A stretch of 7,290 nt of DNA, from NCBI GenBank assembly GCA_009881125.1, contig WXFH01000230.1, positions 1 to 7,290 of the forward strand, given 5' to 3'. The notes below the pieces were generated by a model. It made no database searches. It saw nothing but the letters and a program-made list of their open reading frames with translations, and was not told the origin of the DNA. Source of the stretch: Acidaminobacter sp. (lineage in GTDB: Bacteria; Bacillota_A; Clostridia; Peptostreptococcales; Acidaminobacteraceae). Numbering within the stretch: position 1 is the first letter of the stretch; each line of letters starts with the position of its first letter. The position numbers were made by a program, and so were the translations under genes. Shown one piece after another: positions 6,093 through 7,290 of this stretch.

Positions 6093-6121
6093 TGGTAACC
6101 CTTCCTGCAACTGGGTATAAA
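6093..6121 (+). promoter_or_regulatory. Weak candidate promoter of the pirin gene
   Basis: TGGTAA (6093-6098) and TATAAA (6116-6121) are 17 bp apart in the gap between the DsbA-like and pirin genes. The -35 is poor. A gap of about 150 bases without a terminator allows both read-through and a separate promoter. Confidence 0.3.
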
Positions 6122-6202
6122 ATTAACCAAGTCCAATTGTAGAATTTGGATATTAGTGTGGAAGAGTTGCCAGACAACCGCTTCCAAACATCGAATTACA
6201 GT

Positions 6203-6208
6203 AAGGAG
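6203..6208 (+). promoter_or_regulatory. Ribosome binding site that sets the pirin start
   Basis: AAGGAG at 6203-6208 lies 8 bases before GTG 6217. The upstream in-frame GTG at 6208 overlaps the site itself, so 6217 is the better start. Confidence 0.7.
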
Positions 6209-6216
6209 TGATCTCT

Positions 6217-7095
6217 GTGCCCCAAATAAGACCCATAGAATTAATCTTCACCGGTCCGCGCCCACATTGGGTGGGCAATGGATTTTACGTCAACAATTAC
6301 TTCCCGTCTGGACAGAACTTGCTGGAGCGGTTTACCCCGTTCATTTTGCTGGACTACAATGCGCCTCGGGAAATTAAGCCGAGCCTGACTCCAAAAGGCG
6401 TTGGCCAGCATCCCCACCGTGGCTTCGAAACCGTCACCTTTGCCTTTGAGGGCGCCGTAGAGCACCATGACAATCAGGGCAACCATGGGATTATTTACCC
6501 GGGGGATGTCCAGTGGATGACCGCTGCCGCAGGCATCATGCACAAAGAATACCATGAAAAGGAATTCAGCAGGGTTGGCGGCGTCTTCCACATGATCCAG
6601 CTGTGGGTGAACCTCCCGGCGAAAGACAAATTTGCTGAACCAGGCTATCAGGCCATCACCAAGGAACAAATGGGGAAGGTCAGCCTGCCGGATGAAAAGG
6701 GGAGCATCACCATTGTCGCTGGTGAATTCGATGGGGTAAAAGGCCCGGCAAAGACCTTTACTCCAATGAATATCTACACCATTGAGTTGAAGCGAGGCGG
6801 CACCGTCACGTTGATCGAGCCTGCCAATTTCAACTTGGGCATGCTGATCCTCAGCGGGGAAGTTAAAGTCAACGGGGAAGCAGGTAAGGAAAAGGATTTC
6901 GTGCTCTTCAAGAACGAAGAGGGCGGGGTCGTGATCGAAGCAGCCAGTGATGACGTCAAGATTTTCGTCCTTAGCGGTGAACCTATTGATGAACCTATTG
7001 CCGCGGGCGGACCGTTTGTTATGAATACCAGAGAAGAGCTCAGACAGGCTAACGAAGACTTTAATAATGGGAAGTTTGGGACGTTTGATTTCTAG
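6217..7095 (+). CDS. Pirin-family cupin protein
   Basis: This 292-residue protein has the length and two-cupin plan of bacterial pirins. The N-terminal cupin carries HPHRGFET (about 65-72), giving metal ligands His65 and His67, and GIMHKE (about 107-111), giving His109 and Glu111. These are the same four positions (three His, one Glu) that bind iron in human pirin and E. coli YhaK. The spacing and the surrounding YPGDVQWMTAAAGIMH stretch are typical. A C-terminal cupin (about 170-270) lacks obvious ligands, as usual. Some pirins have quercetin dioxygenase activity and others act as redox sensors or bind metabolic enzymes, so the job here is open. It sits downstream of a thiol oxidoreductase gene, which suits oxidative-stress function, but that is inference. 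The start is GTG 6217, with AAGGAG at 6203-6208. A strong terminator follows the TAG stop. Confidence 0.93.
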   Translation: MPQIRPIELIFTGPRPHWVGNGFYVNNYFPSGQNLLERFTPFILLDYNAPREIKPSLTPKGVGQHPHRGFETVTFAFEGAVEHHDNQGNHGIIYPGDVQWMTAAAGIMHKEYHEKEFSRVGGVFHMIQLWVNLPAKDKFAEPGYQAITKEQMGKVSLPDEKGSITIVAGEFDGVKGPAKTFTPMNIYTIELKRGGTVTLIEPANFNLGMLILSGEVKVNGEAGKEKDFVLFKNEEGGVVIEAASDDVKIFVLSGEPIDEPIAAGGPFVMNTREELRQANEDFNNGKFGTFDF

Positions 7096-7108
7096 AATGC
7101 TTTTCGTG

Positions 7109-7165
7109 AAACCATCAGCAAAGTCTTGAAGCCCTAAAAGCTTAAAGACTTTGACGATGGTTTTT
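7109..7165 (+). terminator. Long rho-independent terminator after the pirin gene
   Basis: AAACCATC (7109-7116) pairs with GATGGTTT (7156-7163), and CAAAGTCTT (7119-7127) with AAGACTTTG (7145-7153). AAGC (7129-7132) pairs with GCTT (7140-7143) around a 7-base loop. Only short internal mismatches interrupt the stem, and five T residues (7161-7165) end it. It begins 13 bases after the pirin stop. Confidence 0.85.
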
Positions 7166-7173
7166 GTTGCATA

Positions 7174-7190
7174 TTGAGAATTATTCTCGC
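7174..7190. promoter_or_regulatory. Fur/PerR-like palindrome
   Basis: GAGAATTATTCTC (7176-7188) is a perfect 6-1-6 inverted repeat. With its flank (TGAGAATTATTCTCG) it matches 11 of 14 defined positions of the 7-1-7 Fur-type consensus TGATAATnATTATCA. No start codon or promoter is visible behind it in the window, so it may instead be a hairpin within the adjoining repeat DNA. Confidence 0.3.
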
Positions 7191-7290
7191 AAGCTCTGGC
7201 ACCAAATCAAAACCTGTCCGCGTCACCAAATGTGTTTTTGTCCGCGTCCCCAAACTGAAACCTGTCCGCGCGGCTTTTGGCCTATTGTCC
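7191..7290. repeat. Degenerate 24-bp-period repeat array (TGTCCGCG units), cut by the window edge
   Basis: TGTCCGCG starts at 7215, 7239 and 7263, exactly 24 bases apart, and a partial TGTCC starts at 7286. Units one and two share TGTCCGCGTC-CCAAA (one differing base). The preceding 24 bases (7191-7214) carry CACCAAAT in the same phase as unit one (7224-7231) and end in AAACC like unit two. The second unit contains the 12-base core also seen at 4222-4233. Similarity falls off in the third unit. Confidence 0.55.

Noticed and set aside
5719..6177. Minus-strand 152-codon open frame opposite the oxidoreductase gene
   Set aside because: It lies antisense to a convincing thioredoxin-fold gene and shows no domain; a shadow frame.
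6241..6669. Minus-strand 142-codon open frame opposite pirin
   Set aside because: The plus strand carries clear pirin motifs over the same bases, so this is a by-product of its codon pattern.
7164..7290. Open reading frames running through the 24-bp repeats to the right edge
   Set aside because: At least two plus frames stay open because 24 is a multiple of three and the units lack stops. The translations are repetitive Cys/Pro/Arg strings with no ribosome site.
7191..7290. CRISPR array
   Set aside because: The period is only 24 bases in total, with no room for separate repeat and spacer, the units are degenerate, and no cas gene is present.

Overview
The window looks like a stretch of a low-to-medium GC bacterial chromosome. 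It is most likely from an anaerobic or facultative member of the Bacillota. This rests on AT-rich intergenic DNA, strong GGAGG ribosome binding sites, TTG/GTG starts, a YfcC-type carrier and a SpxH/FrnE-like DsbA-fold protein. I cannot name the species, and the assignment is an inference. No rRNA, tRNA, CRISPR array, complete insertion sequence or phage gene was seen.

Left block (about 1-4020): a divergent regulator/uptake/hydrolysis module. A LysR-type regulator (minus strand, TTG start at 1097) faces a two-gene operon on the plus strand: a YfcC/DcuC-superfamily membrane carrier, then 30 bp later an M20 metallo-amidohydrolase. The intergenic region holds back-to-back promoter-like hexamers and a perfect 15-bp T-N11-A palindrome (1175-1189), the classic form of a LysR operator. 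A hairpin with a U-tract closes each side (50-88 for the regulator, 3982-4019 for the operon). The layout resembles E. coli abgR-abgABT, but with a YfcC-type carrier and a single M20 protein. The likely job is import and cleavage of an amide-linked amino acid conjugate or dipeptide, with the regulator sensing the substrate or product.

Middle intergenic region (about 4020-4482): AT-rich and apparently non-coding. It holds an orphan TATAAT box, a small dispersed-repeat remnant containing GTCCGCGTCCCC (4222-4233), and two copies of the palindrome TACTAATTAGT 121 bp apart. Each copy sits inside the spacer of a promoter-like -35/-10 pair, so the region looks like a duplicated operator/promoter.

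Right block (4483-7095): three plus-strand genes, by eye more GC-rich in their second half. They are a small class I SAM-methyltransferase-like protein with an abnormal, cysteine-containing motif I; a DsbA-fold thiol oxidoreductase with a CSWC active site and a possible winged-helix tail; and a pirin-family cupin with all four metal ligands. A long terminator (7109-7165) ends the pirin gene. Beyond it, the right edge carries a degenerate 24-bp-period repeat built on TGTCCGCG. It shares the GTCCGCGTCCCC core with position 4222, so related repeat DNA lies on both sides of the three-gene block.

The best leads for something undescribed are the twin palindromic promoters, the odd methyltransferase in front of the thiol oxidoreductase, and the repeat DNA flanking this block. 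None of them proves a new system from sequence alone.
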